Positions 1 to 6,462 of a stretch of DNA of 10,807 nt are shown here, piece by piece. The number at the start of each line of letters is the position of its first letter. Position 1 is the stretch's first letter. Made by a program: the position numbers and the translations under genes. The notes beneath the pieces are model-generated. The model was not told where the DNA came from. It saw nothing but the letters and a program-made list of their open reading frames with translations, and did no database searches. Source of the DNA: an uncultured Clostridia bacterium (lineage in GTDB: Bacteria; Bacillota; Clostridia; Peptostreptococcales; Anaerovoracaceae); contig CAKQUI010000079.1 in NCBI GenBank assembly GCA_934277495.1, positions 1-10,807 on the forward strand, in the 5' to 3' direction.

Positions 1-1257
1 GAGCTGGACATACCCGCAGCTGTGATGCTGGATACAAAGGGACCGGAGATAAGGCTCAGGGATTTTGAAAACGGCAGCGAGATACTTGAGGATGGAGATA
101 CTTTCATACTGACATCGGAGGATTGCCAGGGCAGCAGGAAACGTGTCGGGATATCTTTCAAGGAGCTTCCATCTCAGGTCGGAAAGGGGACTGTGATCCT
201 TATAGATGACGGCAGGATAAGGATGGAAGTCACTGAGTGTACAGATACAGATGTGGTATGCAAAGTAGTCGAAGGCGGCAAAGTCAGCAACAGAAAGGGA
301 GTCAATATACCGGGAAGCTCCCTCGCTCTTGAGTATATCAGCGACGCTGACCGTGCAGATATACTGTTCGGTATAGAGATGGATGTGGACTATATAGCGG
401 CGTCTTTCGTCCGCAGCGGCGATGACGTCAGGAAACTCAGGAAACTGCTGAATGAAAACGGCGGCGAAAATATAAAGATAATATCGAAGATAGAGAACAC
501 GGAAGGCATAGCCAACTTCGATGAGATCCTGGAACTGTCCGACGGTATAATGGTGGCCAGAGGCGATATGGGCGTTGAAGTCGATTTTGAAAAGCTTCCG
601 GGTATCCAGAAGAAATTCATCAAAGCGTGCTGTATAGCCGGCAAGCCAGTGATAACTGCGACCCAGATGCTGGAATCCATGACGTACAATCCGGTACCTA
701 CCAGGGCTGAGATAACAGATGTAGCGAATGCTGTATTCGACGGAACATCTGCAGTTATGCTTTCAGGAGAGAGCGCTGCAGGGAAATTCCCTGTGGAAAC
801 GGTAAGGGCCATGGCGAAGATCCTGAACCAGGCTGAGCAGGATGCCGAAGATGTCAATCAGTACAAGTTCCTTGAAGTCGAGTCGTATGCCGGAGATGTA
901 TCGGCGGCCATAGGTCATGCGGCATGCACGACGGCAGAGGACATCGATGCGAGCGTGATAATCGCTGTTACTACATCGGGATATACGGCCGAGATGATGG
1001 CAAAATACAAACCGGCGGTACCGGTGATAGCAGCTACGCCAAAGCTGAAGACATATCATCAGCAGGCACTGACAAGAGGGGTATATCCTGTTAAGACAAA
1101 GGTTAGCAGCGAGTGGAACGATCTTATGTCGGAGGCAGTTTCCGGTGCGAAACGCATGGGCTTTGTGGAAAGCGGCGACAGTGTCGTACTGACAGCAGGC
1201 ATGCCGCTGCAGATAACAGGAAAGACAAATCTCATAAGAGTGACTGTAGCAGAATGA
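1..1257 (+). CDS. pyk: Pyruvate kinase, 5' end missing
   Basis: Pyruvate kinase transfers phosphate from phosphoenolpyruvate to ADP in the last step of glycolysis, in the cytoplasm. The frame is open from base 1, so the gene enters from outside the window; 418 residues are visible and, by alignment from memory with E. coli PykF, about 55 N-terminal residues are missing. Visible hallmarks, numbered from base 1, are LDTKGPEIR (residues 10-18), which leads into the B domain, the catalytic lysine in ISKIEN (K163), the metal and substrate segment SDGIMVARGDMGVEV, and the signature block PVITATQMLESM followed by PTRAEITDVANA. The protein ends shortly after the allosteric C domain, with no extra PEP-utiliser domain such as Bacillus carries, so it is the short form of about 470 residues. 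TGA is at 1255-1257, followed by a hairpin terminator. Identity is secure; the start and upstream operon context cannot be seen. Confidence 0.97.
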   Translation, partial: ELDIPAAVMLDTKGPEIRLRDFENGSEILEDGDTFILTSEDCQGSRKRVGISFKELPSQVGKGTVILIDDGRIRMEVTECTDTDVVCKVVEGGKVSNRKGVNIPGSSLALEYISDADRADILFGIEMDVDYIAASFVRSGDDVRKLRKLLNENGGENIKIISKIENTEGIANFDEILELSDGIMVARGDMGVEVDFEKLPGIQKKFIKACCIAGKPVITATQMLESMTYNPVPTRAEITDVANAVFDGTSAVMLSGESAAGKFPVETVRAMAKILNQAEQDAEDVNQYKFLEVESYAGDVSAAIGHAACTTAEDIDASVIIAVTTSGYTAEMMAKYKPAVPVIAATPKLKTYHQQALTRGVYPVKTKVSSEWNDLMSEAVSGAKRMGFVESGDSVVLTAGMPLQITGKTNLIRVTVAE

Positions 1258-1267
1258 TCCATAATCA

Positions 1268-1321
1268 AAAAAGCTCCGCCGGCGCCAGCCTTTACGGCTG
1301 CACTGTCCTGCGGGGCTTTTT
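1268..1321. terminator. Probable bidirectional intrinsic terminator between pyk and spoVG
   Basis: Arms at 1268-1279 (AAAAAGCTCCGC) and 1310-1321 (GCGGGGCTTTTT) pair over 12 bp with one G-T wobble. An A run flanks the left arm and a T run the right, so the RNA of either strand ends its hairpin in a U tract. The 30-base interior holds a second small hairpin, 1286-1290 with 1296-1300 (CAGCC/GGCTG, loop TTTAC), giving a branched shape. It lies 10 bases after the pyk stop and 14 bases beyond the spoVG stop, as expected for a shared terminator of convergent genes. Confidence 0.8.
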
Positions 1322-1335
1322 GTTGCTGTCTGATC

Positions 1336-1632
1336 TTAAACAGTGGTCTCTTCGCTTTCAGGTTCTGCTGCTTTTTCAGCAAGTACCTTTTCGTATTCTG
1401 CAAAGATAGCATCCCTGATTTTATTTCTTGTCTCTGAAACAAGAGGGTGCGCTATATCTCTGAAATCGCCTTCACCCATCTTGCGGCTCGGCATTGCGAT
1501 AAAGAGTCCGTTCTGACCCTCTATTATCTTGATGTCGTGGACAACGAATTCATCGTCGAATGTGATCGACACTACAGCCTTCATTTTGCCCTCGTCGTTG
1601 ATCTTGCGTATTCTTACATCAGTGATGTTCAT
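1336..1632 (-). CDS. spoVG: SpoVG family RNA-binding regulator
   Basis: SpoVG is a small conserved protein first known from septation and spore cortex formation in Bacillus; in other Firmicutes it acts as a nucleic-acid-binding regulator. The 98-residue product matches the family closely: [19 protein letters not shown] at the start, the core [20 protein letters not shown] (residues 26-45) with IAMPSRK (46-52), and FRDIAHP (58-63) followed by a helix, then an acidic, low-complexity tail (PESEE). The frame is open 16 codons further upstream, but the ATG at 1632-1630 is preferred because a strong ribosome binding site sits 8 bases before it and family members begin here. It lies 104 bases downstream of purR on the same strand with no terminator between, so read-through from purR is possible beside its own promoter. 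The RidA-like gene yabJ, found between purR and spoVG in Bacillus, is absent. Presence of spoVG alone does not prove sporulation. Confidence 0.95.
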   Translation of the reverse strand: MNITDVRIRKINDEGKMKAVVSITFDDEFVVHDIKIIEGQNGLFIAMPSRKMGEGDFRDIAHPLVSETRNKIRDAIFAEYEKVLAEKAAEPESEETTV

Positions 1633-1640
1633 GATTTGTA

Positions 1641-1648
1641 CCACCTTT
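1641..1648 (-). promoter_or_regulatory. spoVG ribosome binding site
   Basis: On the minus strand this reads AAAGGTGG, 8 bases before the ATG at 1632-1630. It decides the start of spoVG against the longer frame that would begin at 1680, which has no such site and adds residues not found in the family. Confidence 0.85.
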
Positions 1649-1697
1649 CGTATTGCATTCATGTTCCAGTCATGTTGCACAGTATAATGTATCGGGA

Positions 1698-1725
1698 ATA
1701 TTATACACTATAATTATTCAGTCAA
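1698..1725 (-). promoter_or_regulatory. Candidate spoVG promoter
   Basis: On the minus strand a -35 like TTGACT (1725-1720) precedes an AT-rich stretch containing TATAAT (1705-1700, spacing 14) and the overlapping TAATAT (1703-1698, spacing 16). The second has the more usual spacing. Bacillus spoVG is driven by SigH; I see no clear SigH-type match here, so a housekeeping promoter is the simpler reading. The exact -10 is uncertain. Confidence 0.45.
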
Positions 1726-1736
1726 GCAAGGTTTTT

Positions 1737-2546
1737 TTAAAAAATCTGACAATTAGGCTCTGCATAAACTTCTTTTGTGTCCTCATTTACGTTGCCAAGA
1801 TAGACGATAGGAAAGTAATCATTTATTTTCTTATCTTTAGGTTCGATGTTGACTATGGCTACGCCTATGCCAACCACTTCTATATCGACTTCCGACATTA
1901 TTTCACTGATGCCTTTGACGCTGCCGCCGCCTCGCATGAAGTCATCGATGATGAGGACTTTGGTATACGGCGCCGCAGCACGTTTTGAAACAGACATTTT
2001 CTGAAGACGCTCGGATGAACCTGGAAAATAGTTTATACTCACTGTAGCGCCTTCGGATATTTTTGTTTCACGCCGTATCACGATCAGAGGCAGATCCAGA
2101 AGCTTTGCTGTCACGAAAGCCAGCGGGATACCTTTGGTTTCTATAGTGGCGACGCAGTCGGCGCCGGAGTCTCGGAATTTCCTGGCAAAGATCTGTGCCA
2201 TGCCCTGTACTACGGGAGGGTTGTACATTATATCCGAAGTGTAAAGGAACCCTCCGCCAAGTATTCTGTTTTCCTCTTTGAGCATATTGCACAGATCGTG
2301 CTGTATCTCCAGGATCTTTTCATCGGATATATCAGGGACATACCGGATTCCTCCGGCAACGCCCGGAAGTGTTTCTATGTAACCGTAGCCAGCAGCCTTG
2401 ACGGCTTCTTTTGCAGCACTTATATCCTCGCTTATACTGGATTTTGCAGCTGAAAATTTATCACAGAAATAACCCAGCCTGAATATCCTGCCGGGGGATT
2501 CGGTGAGTATCTGGCATATTGCACCTACTCTATGGCTTTTTTTCAT
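1737..2546 (-). CDS. purR: PurR, PRPP-responsive purine operon repressor
   Basis: This is the Bacillus-type PurR, unrelated to the LacI-family PurR of E. coli. It represses purine synthesis genes by binding paired PurBox sites and is released by PRPP. The 269-residue product has an N-terminal winged helix-turn-helix (about 1-70, with FSAAKSSISEDISAAK at 31-46) and a phosphoribosyltransferase-like domain (about 75-269). The PRPP loop is VLIIDDFMRGGGS (197-209), where B. subtilis from memory has FMKAGGT, so three conservative changes. Other family blocks are TKGIPLAF (137-144) and GATVSINYFPGSS (166-178). The ATG at 2546-2544 is chosen because AAGAGGTG lies 4 bases upstream and the family begins with this segment; an in-frame TTG at 2633 would add 29 unrelated residues and lies inside the promoter. 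It is divergent from murC and precedes spoVG. PRPP is made by the product of prs in the facing operon. Confidence 0.95.
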   Translation of the reverse strand: MKKSHRVGAICQILTESPGRIFRLGYFCDKFSAAKSSISEDISAAKEAVKAAGYGYIETLPGVAGGIRYVPDISDEKILEIQHDLCNMLKEENRILGGGFLYTSDIMYNPPVVQGMAQIFARKFRDSGADCVATIETKGIPLAFVTAKLLDLPLIVIRRETKISEGATVSINYFPGSSERLQKMSVSKRAAAPYTKVLIIDDFMRGGGSVKGISEIMSEVDIEVVGIGVAIVNIEPKDKKINDYFPIVYLGNVNEDTKEVYAEPNCQIF

Positions 2547-2585
2547 ATAACACCTCTTGATATCTTTGATCACATTGTTTAAACT

Positions 2586-2620
2586 CGAATGTTTGCTATA
2601 TTTTATGCTAATATCATTCG
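2586..2620. promoter_or_regulatory. Candidate PurR operator (inverted CGAATG pair)
   Basis: CGAATG at 2586-2591 and its exact inverse CATTCG at 2615-2620 form an inverted pair 23 bases apart. PurBoxes of Bacillus PurR carry a CGAA core and act as inverted pairs. One half lies inside the -35/-10 spacer of the purR promoter and the other at about +7, the right place for self-repression. The flanking bases match the longer PurBox consensus only in part and the spacing is a few bases wider than I remember for B. subtilis, so this is a candidate only. Confidence 0.4.
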
Positions 2621-2633
2621 TGTCCTGTGTCAA
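2605..2633 (-). promoter_or_regulatory. purR promoter
   Basis: On the minus strand a perfect -35, TTGACA (2633-2628), is followed after 17 bases by TAGCAT (2610-2605), four of six matches to the -10 consensus. Transcription would begin near 2598, about 50 bases before the purR ATG. Half of a candidate operator lies in the spacer of this promoter. Confidence 0.6.
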
Positions 2634-2674
2634 ATGATAATTATATTTTTAACAGTTGTTTTTTTGTGTTATGA

Positions 2675-2704
2675 TGCACTTTTATCTTTAAAATATGATA
2701 TACT
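2675..2704 (+). promoter_or_regulatory. Weak candidate promoter for the murC operon
   Basis: TATACT at 2699-2704 is a good -10 match, 30 bases before the murC ATG. The best -35 at suitable distance is TGCACT (2675-2680, spacing 18), only three of six matches. T-rich DNA at about 2641-2670 lies just upstream. The operon must start in this divergent gap, but the exact promoter is not clear. Confidence 0.3.
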
Positions 2705-2734
2705 CTTAATGACTATGATTCTGGAGGCGGATAA

Positions 2735-4123
2735 ATGATAAATTTGTCAGATTATAAAAGGGTACATTGTATAGGCATCGGAGGGATAGGGCTTTCAGCC
2801 ATAGCGGAGATACTGATGTCGAGAGGTTATGAAGTTTCAGGCTCGGATATGCGTGAAAGCGACATGACAGATAAACTTATGCGTGGAGGCGCTGATATAT
2901 ACCTTGGCCACAGAGCCAGGAACGTGGAAGGTAAAGATCTTGTGATATATTCATCTGCAGTAGGCAAAGACAATCCGGAGCTTGCAAGAGCAGCGGAGCT
3001 TGGCATCCCGGCAGTGACAAGGGCTCAGGCACTTGGTGCACTGATGGATGAATATGACAGCAGCATAGCTGTATCAGGAACACACGGCAAGACCACGACT
3101 ACTTCCATGGTATCGCTGATACTGAAAAATGCGAAAAAGGAACCGACGATACTTGTAGGCGGCAACCTTTCGGAGATAGACGGCAATGTGTATGTGGGAG
3201 GCAGCGACTATTTCGTCACTGAAGCCTGTGAATATATGGACAGTTTCCTGCAGCTGAAGCCTAAAATAGAGATCATACTTAATATAGATTCAGATCATCT
3301 TGACTACTTCAAGGATGTGGAGCATATCGCTGATTCTTTCGGCAGGTTCGCACACCTTGTTCCGGAAGATGGAGTAGTGATCGCATATGATGCGAATCCT
3401 TTTGTGAAGAGCGTCATAGAGGGACTTCCGAATGCTGTGACTTTTGGTCTCAGTGAAAGCTGCGACTATTATGCAGGCGATATCAGTTTCGACAATGAAG
3501 GCATGCCTGAGTTCAAGGTCTACAACAGCGGCAACGAGCTTTGCAGTATCCATCTGTCTGTACCGGGGGAGCATAATATACTCAATGCGCTGTCGGCGTT
3601 CGCATGCTGTCATATACTGGGTGTGGATACAGATGTTATAGCAGATACTCTCGAGCATTTCATAGGCACGCAGAGAAGATTCGATATCCTTGGCACGACC
3701 AGCAGCAATATCAGAATAATAGACGACTATGCGCACCATCCGACAGAGATAAAGGCAACACTGTCAGCTGTCAGGAACATGAAGCACAACCGTCTGTGGT
3801 GTCTTTTCCAGCCCCATACCTATACACGCACGATCGCACTGCTGGATGAGTTTTCCGAAGCGTTCGATGATGCGGACAAGGTAGTGCTGGCAGAGATATA
3901 CGCAGCGAGAGAAAAAAACATATATAAGATAAGCTCAAAAACACTCATGAGCAGGATCAGGGAACATGCGCCTGAAAAAGACGTTTATTTCTTCAAAGAC
4001 TTTGAAGAAATCGCCAATTTTGTGTATAATAATGCAGAAGAAGGCGATCTTGTACTGACTATGGGTGCGGGAGATATATACAGGGTCGGAGAGATGATCC
4101 TCGAGAAAGACCGGAAATTTTAA
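2735..4123 (+). CDS. murC: UDP-N-acetylmuramate--L-alanine ligase
   Basis: MurC adds L-alanine, the first residue of the peptidoglycan stem peptide, to UDP-MurNAc using ATP in the cytoplasm. The 462-residue protein is full length for the family and shows all three domains: an N-terminal Rossmann domain with GIGGIGLS (14-21) that binds the UDP substrate, a central ATPase domain with the P-loop GTHGKTTT (115-122), the segment TEACEYMDSFL (162-172) and NIDSDHLDYF (183-192), and a C-terminal domain with DDYAHHPTEI (330-339) and FQPHTYTRT (358-366). GGAGG at 2723-2727, 7 bases before the ATG, fixes the start. It is divergent from purR and the first gene of the plus-strand run, with only 16 bases to the next gene. 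Placement beside purR agrees, from memory, with the arrangement in Clostridium. No oddities were seen. Confidence 0.98.
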   Translation: MINLSDYKRVHCIGIGGIGLSAIAEILMSRGYEVSGSDMRESDMTDKLMRGGADIYLGHRARNVEGKDLVIYSSAVGKDNPELARAAELGIPAVTRAQALGALMDEYDSSIAVSGTHGKTTTTSMVSLILKNAKKEPTILVGGNLSEIDGNVYVGGSDYFVTEACEYMDSFLQLKPKIEIILNIDSDHLDYFKDVEHIADSFGRFAHLVPEDGVVIAYDANPFVKSVIEGLPNAVTFGLSESCDYYAGDISFDNEGMPEFKVYNSGNELCSIHLSVPGEHNILNALSAFACCHILGVDTDVIADTLEHFIGTQRRFDILGTTSSNIRIIDDYAHHPTEIKATLSAVRNMKHNRLWCLFQPHTYTRTIALLDEFSEAFDDADKVVLAEIYAAREKNIYKISSKTLMSRIREHAPEKDVYFFKDFEEIANFVYNNAEEGDLVLTMGAGDIYRVGEMILEKDRKF

Positions 4124-4139
4124 GGGAGAGTTATGTGAT

Positions 4140-4832
4140 ATGAATATCCAGGAGTATGAAGCTCTTGAAAAGGAGCATATAAACAGGAATCTGAAGTACA
4201 TGGAGGAAGGCGTCGTATTCATCGACCTGAAGATGGCATATATAGATGAAGGTGTCAGGATAGGCAGAGGAACGACGATATATCCGTGTGCTGTGATAGA
4301 AGGCGATGTCACTATCGGAGAGAACTGTATCATAGGCCAGAACACAAGAATAAAGGACTCTGTCATAGGCGACAATACGACTGTACAGAGTTCAGTGATA
4401 CTGGAGAGCAGTGTTGGCAGCGATACATCCGTAGGACCATTCGCATATCTTCGTCCGAACAGCAATGTCGGCAGCGGCTGCAAGGTTGGAGACTTTGTGG
4501 AAATAAAGAACTCGACGCTGGCAGACGGTGCCAAGGCATCACATCTGACATATATAGGCGACTCTGATGTAGGAGAAAGAGTCAACCTGGGATGCGGTGT
4601 GGTGTTTGTCAACTACGATGGCAGTAAGAAATACCGCTCTGTTGTTGAAGACGGCGCTTTCATCGGATGCAATTCAAATCTTGTTTCCCCTGTCCATATC
4701 GGAAAGAACGCATATGTGGCAGCAGGGAGCACGATAACAAACGATGTACCGGAAGGTGCCCTTTACGTAGCGAGAGCCAGAGGGAAATCTCTTGAAGGCT
4801 GGGTCGAGAAAAGAGGTATCTTAAAAAAATAA
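4140..4832 (+). CDS. glmU: Stand-alone GlmU-type glucosamine-1-phosphate N-acetyltransferase domain
   Basis: Normal GlmU (about 456 residues) has an N-terminal uridyltransferase and a C-terminal left-handed beta-helix that acetylates glucosamine-1-phosphate with acetyl-CoA. This 230-residue protein corresponds to the C-terminal half only: a short helix (1-24), then many hexapeptide repeats of the I-G-x-x-x-x type (about 25-210) and the tail ARARGKSLEGW. Residues equivalent to E. coli R333, K351, H363, Y366, N377 and K392 are R105, K123, H135, Y138, N149 and K164, all at one offset of 228, so the acetyltransferase site is intact. No pyrophosphorylase motif is present, and the 16 bases between murC and this gene leave no room for a remnant. 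A ribosome binding site GGGAG (4124-4128) lies 11 bases before the ATG at 4140; an ATG directly followed by TGA sits between them. It fills the usual glmU place before prs. The symbol refers to the domain; the protein may be annotated otherwise. Confidence 0.88.
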   Translation: MNIQEYEALEKEHINRNLKYMEEGVVFIDLKMAYIDEGVRIGRGTTIYPCAVIEGDVTIGENCIIGQNTRIKDSVIGDNTTVQSSVILESSVGSDTSVGPFAYLRPNSNVGSGCKVGDFVEIKNSTLADGAKASHLTYIGDSDVGERVNLGCGVVFVNYDGSKKYRSVVEDGAFIGCNSNLVSPVHIGKNAYVAAGSTITNDVPEGALYVARARGKSLEGWVEKRGILKK

Positions 4833-4879
4833 AGACGGCACAGAATACTAAGTGTAGAAAGTAGAGGTAGGAGAAACAT

Positions 4880-5830
4880 ATGAAAAACAGTGCATTTTCA
4901 AACTTCAAGGTATTTGCAGGCAATTCACATCTTGAACTGGCAGAGGAGATAGCCTCCATAATGGGCAAACCTCTGGGAAGGGCTACTGTAAACAAGTTCA
5001 GCGATGGTGAGATATCTGTTAATCTGTGGGAGACTGTAAGAGGCGTCGACTGCTATATAATCCAGTCTACATGCGATCCTGTCAACGACAATCTGATGGA
5101 GCTGCTGATAATGATAGATGCCATGAAACGTGCATCTGCAGGCAGGATAAACGCCGTGATCCCTTATTACGGATATGCCAGACAGGACAGGAAGGCTAAG
5201 GCAAGAGATCCTATCACTGCCATGCTGGTGGCAGATCTCATAGTTGCAGCAGGAGCCGACAGAGTCCTTACGATGGATCTGCATGCAGCACAGATACAGG
5301 GATATTTCGATGTGCCGGTAGATCATCTCATAGGTATGCCTATACTGTCAAAATACTTTGTCGATGAAGGCCTCGATGATGTGGTCATAGTTTCTCCTGA
5401 CCACGGCAGTGTGACAAGAGCCAGGAATATGGCACAGCCTCTCGATGCACCTATCGCAATAGTGGACAAGAGAAGACCTGAACCTAACAAAAGCGAGATC
5501 ATGAATATAATCGGAGATATAAAGGGCAGGAACTGTATACTTATCGACGATATGATCGATACTGCAGGAACTATCACAAATGCAGCCAATGCACTGAAGG
5601 AGCTTGGAGCAAAGAGCGTCAGAGCATGTGCGACACATGCGGTACTTTCAGGTCCTGCAATAGAGCGTATAGAGAAATCGGCTATAGAAGAACTCGTGCT
5701 TCTGAACACTATTCCTATCCCTGAAGAAAAGAGGATCGGTAAAATGAAGTTCCTGTCGGTAGCTCCGCTGTTTGCAGAAGCTATGACAAGAGTATTCACA
5801 AACGATTCCATCAGCAAACTCTTTGACTGA
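4880..5830 (+). CDS. prs: Ribose-phosphate pyrophosphokinase (PRPP synthase)
   Basis: Prs makes PRPP from ribose-5-phosphate and ATP; PRPP feeds purine, pyrimidine, histidine, tryptophan and NAD synthesis and is the ligand of PurR, encoded nearby. The 316-residue protein is full length for class I enzymes. Visible motifs are [10 protein letters not shown] (12-21), FSDGE (40-44), YGYARQDRK (97-105), [12 protein letters not shown] (132-143) with the metal-binding H135, [12 protein letters not shown] (171-182), the catalytic flexible loop with K197 and R199 in DKRRP, and the PRPP loop [11 protein letters not shown] (221-231). One small departure is Ser177 in SPDHGS, where most relatives have Gly. 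AGGAG at 4869-4873, 6 bases before the ATG, sets the start. The 47-base gap after glmU shows no terminator, so co-transcription is likely. Confidence 0.98.
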   Translation: MKNSAFSNFKVFAGNSHLELAEEIASIMGKPLGRATVNKFSDGEISVNLWETVRGVDCYIIQSTCDPVNDNLMELLIMIDAMKRASAGRINAVIPYYGYARQDRKAKARDPITAMLVADLIVAAGADRVLTMDLHAAQIQGYFDVPVDHLIGMPILSKYFVDEGLDDVVIVSPDHGSVTRARNMAQPLDAPIAIVDKRRPEPNKSEIMNIIGDIKGRNCILIDDMIDTAGTITNAANALKELGAKSVRACATHAVLSGPAIERIEKSAIEELVLLNTIPIPEEKRIGKMKFLSVAPLFAEAMTRVFTNDSISKLFD

Positions 5831-5859
5831 TAAAAACAAACGAAAGGCGAAATACTGAT

Positions 5860-6462
5860 ATGATCGTAATAGCAGGTCTGGGCAATCCCGGCAGGAAATA
5901 CGAAAAGACAAGGCACAATATGGGATTCCTCACAATAGACCGTATTGCAGAAAACAACGGTATAAATGTCAGCAGGATAAAACACAAGGCACTGGTCGGG
6001 GATGGATTCATCTCCGGCCATAAAGTGCTTCTGGTAAAACCGCAGACTTACATGAACCTCAGCGGGGATTCCATCCGTGAGATCATGGACTACTATGATG
6101 TCGATATAGAAGATCTGATCGTCATATATGATGACTTCGACATAGAGACCGGAGCGCTCAGGATAAGGAAAAAAGGCAGTGCAGGCAGTCACAACGGTAT
6201 GAAGTCCATAATCAGATGTCTGGGAGACGACGGTTTTCCGAGGATAAGAGTAGGCATAGGCAAAAGCGGCAGCCAGGACTGGAAGGATTTTGTACTGGGC
6301 AAGGTCGGCGGCAGCGATTCGGAGCTTATCTCCGCTGCTATATCGAATGCTGCAGATGCGGTGGAATGTATCATATCCGAAGGCATAGACCGTGCCATGA
6401 ACAAATATAATACTAAGAAAAAGAAAAAAGAAAAAGGAGACGGATCAGAGGGACGTGACTGA
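5860..6462 (+). CDS. pth: Peptidyl-tRNA hydrolase
   Basis: Pth cleaves peptidyl-tRNA released from stalled ribosomes, recycling tRNA. The 200-residue protein matches the bacterial Pth family: GLGNPG (6-11) with N9, TRHNMGF (17-23) with the catalytic H19, TYMNLSG (63-69) with N66, the YDDFD segment with D91, SHNGMKS (110-116) with N112, and RIRVGIG (128-134). These align with E. coli N10, H20, N68, D93, N114 and R133. The C-terminus is a lysine-rich tail (KKKKKEKG, 186-193) encoded by an A-rich purine run that also contains a possible ribosome binding site for mfd. The ATG at 5860 has AAAGGCGA 9 bases upstream. The gene lies 29 bases after prs and overlaps mfd by 8 bases. The ctc gene that separates prs and pth in B. 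subtilis is absent, as is fin between pth and mfd. Confidence 0.97.
   Translation: MIVIAGLGNPGRKYEKTRHNMGFLTIDRIAENNGINVSRIKHKALVGDGFISGHKVLLVKPQTYMNLSGDSIREIMDYYDVDIEDLIVIYDDFDIETGALRIRKKGSAGSHNGMKSIIRCLGDDGFPRIRVGIGKSGSQDWKDFVLGKVGGSDSELISAAISNAADAVECIISEGIDRAMNKYNTKKKKKEKGDGSEGRD

Noticed and set aside
1731..1746. T run followed by A run at the end of purR as a terminator
   Set aside because: There is no GC-rich stem; it is only an AT palindrome, so I do not call a terminator between purR and spoVG.
2547..2633. In-frame TTG start that would extend PurR by 29 residues
   Set aside because: It would begin inside the -35 box of the purR promoter, and the extra residues do not resemble the family; the ATG at 2546 has a good ribosome binding site.
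3935..4612. Open frame of 225 codons on the minus strand across murC and glmU
   Set aside because: Antisense shadow rich in Ser, Pro and Thr with no family resemblance; both genes on the other strand are clearly real.
5323..6192. Long open frame of 289 codons on the minus strand across prs and pth
   Set aside because: It lies fully antisense to two strongly conserved genes, has no recognisable motif or ribosome binding site, and similar long antisense frames occur under murC, glmU and mfd. It reflects codon bias.
6415..6439. A-rich purine run at the end of pth containing AAAAAAG, a known frameshift heptamer, with mfd in another frame just after it
   Set aside because: The heptamer at 6424-6430 begins on a first codon position, not the third position needed for the classical A-AAA-AAG slip, and mfd has its own start codon. 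The run is better read as a lysine tail plus a ribosome binding site.
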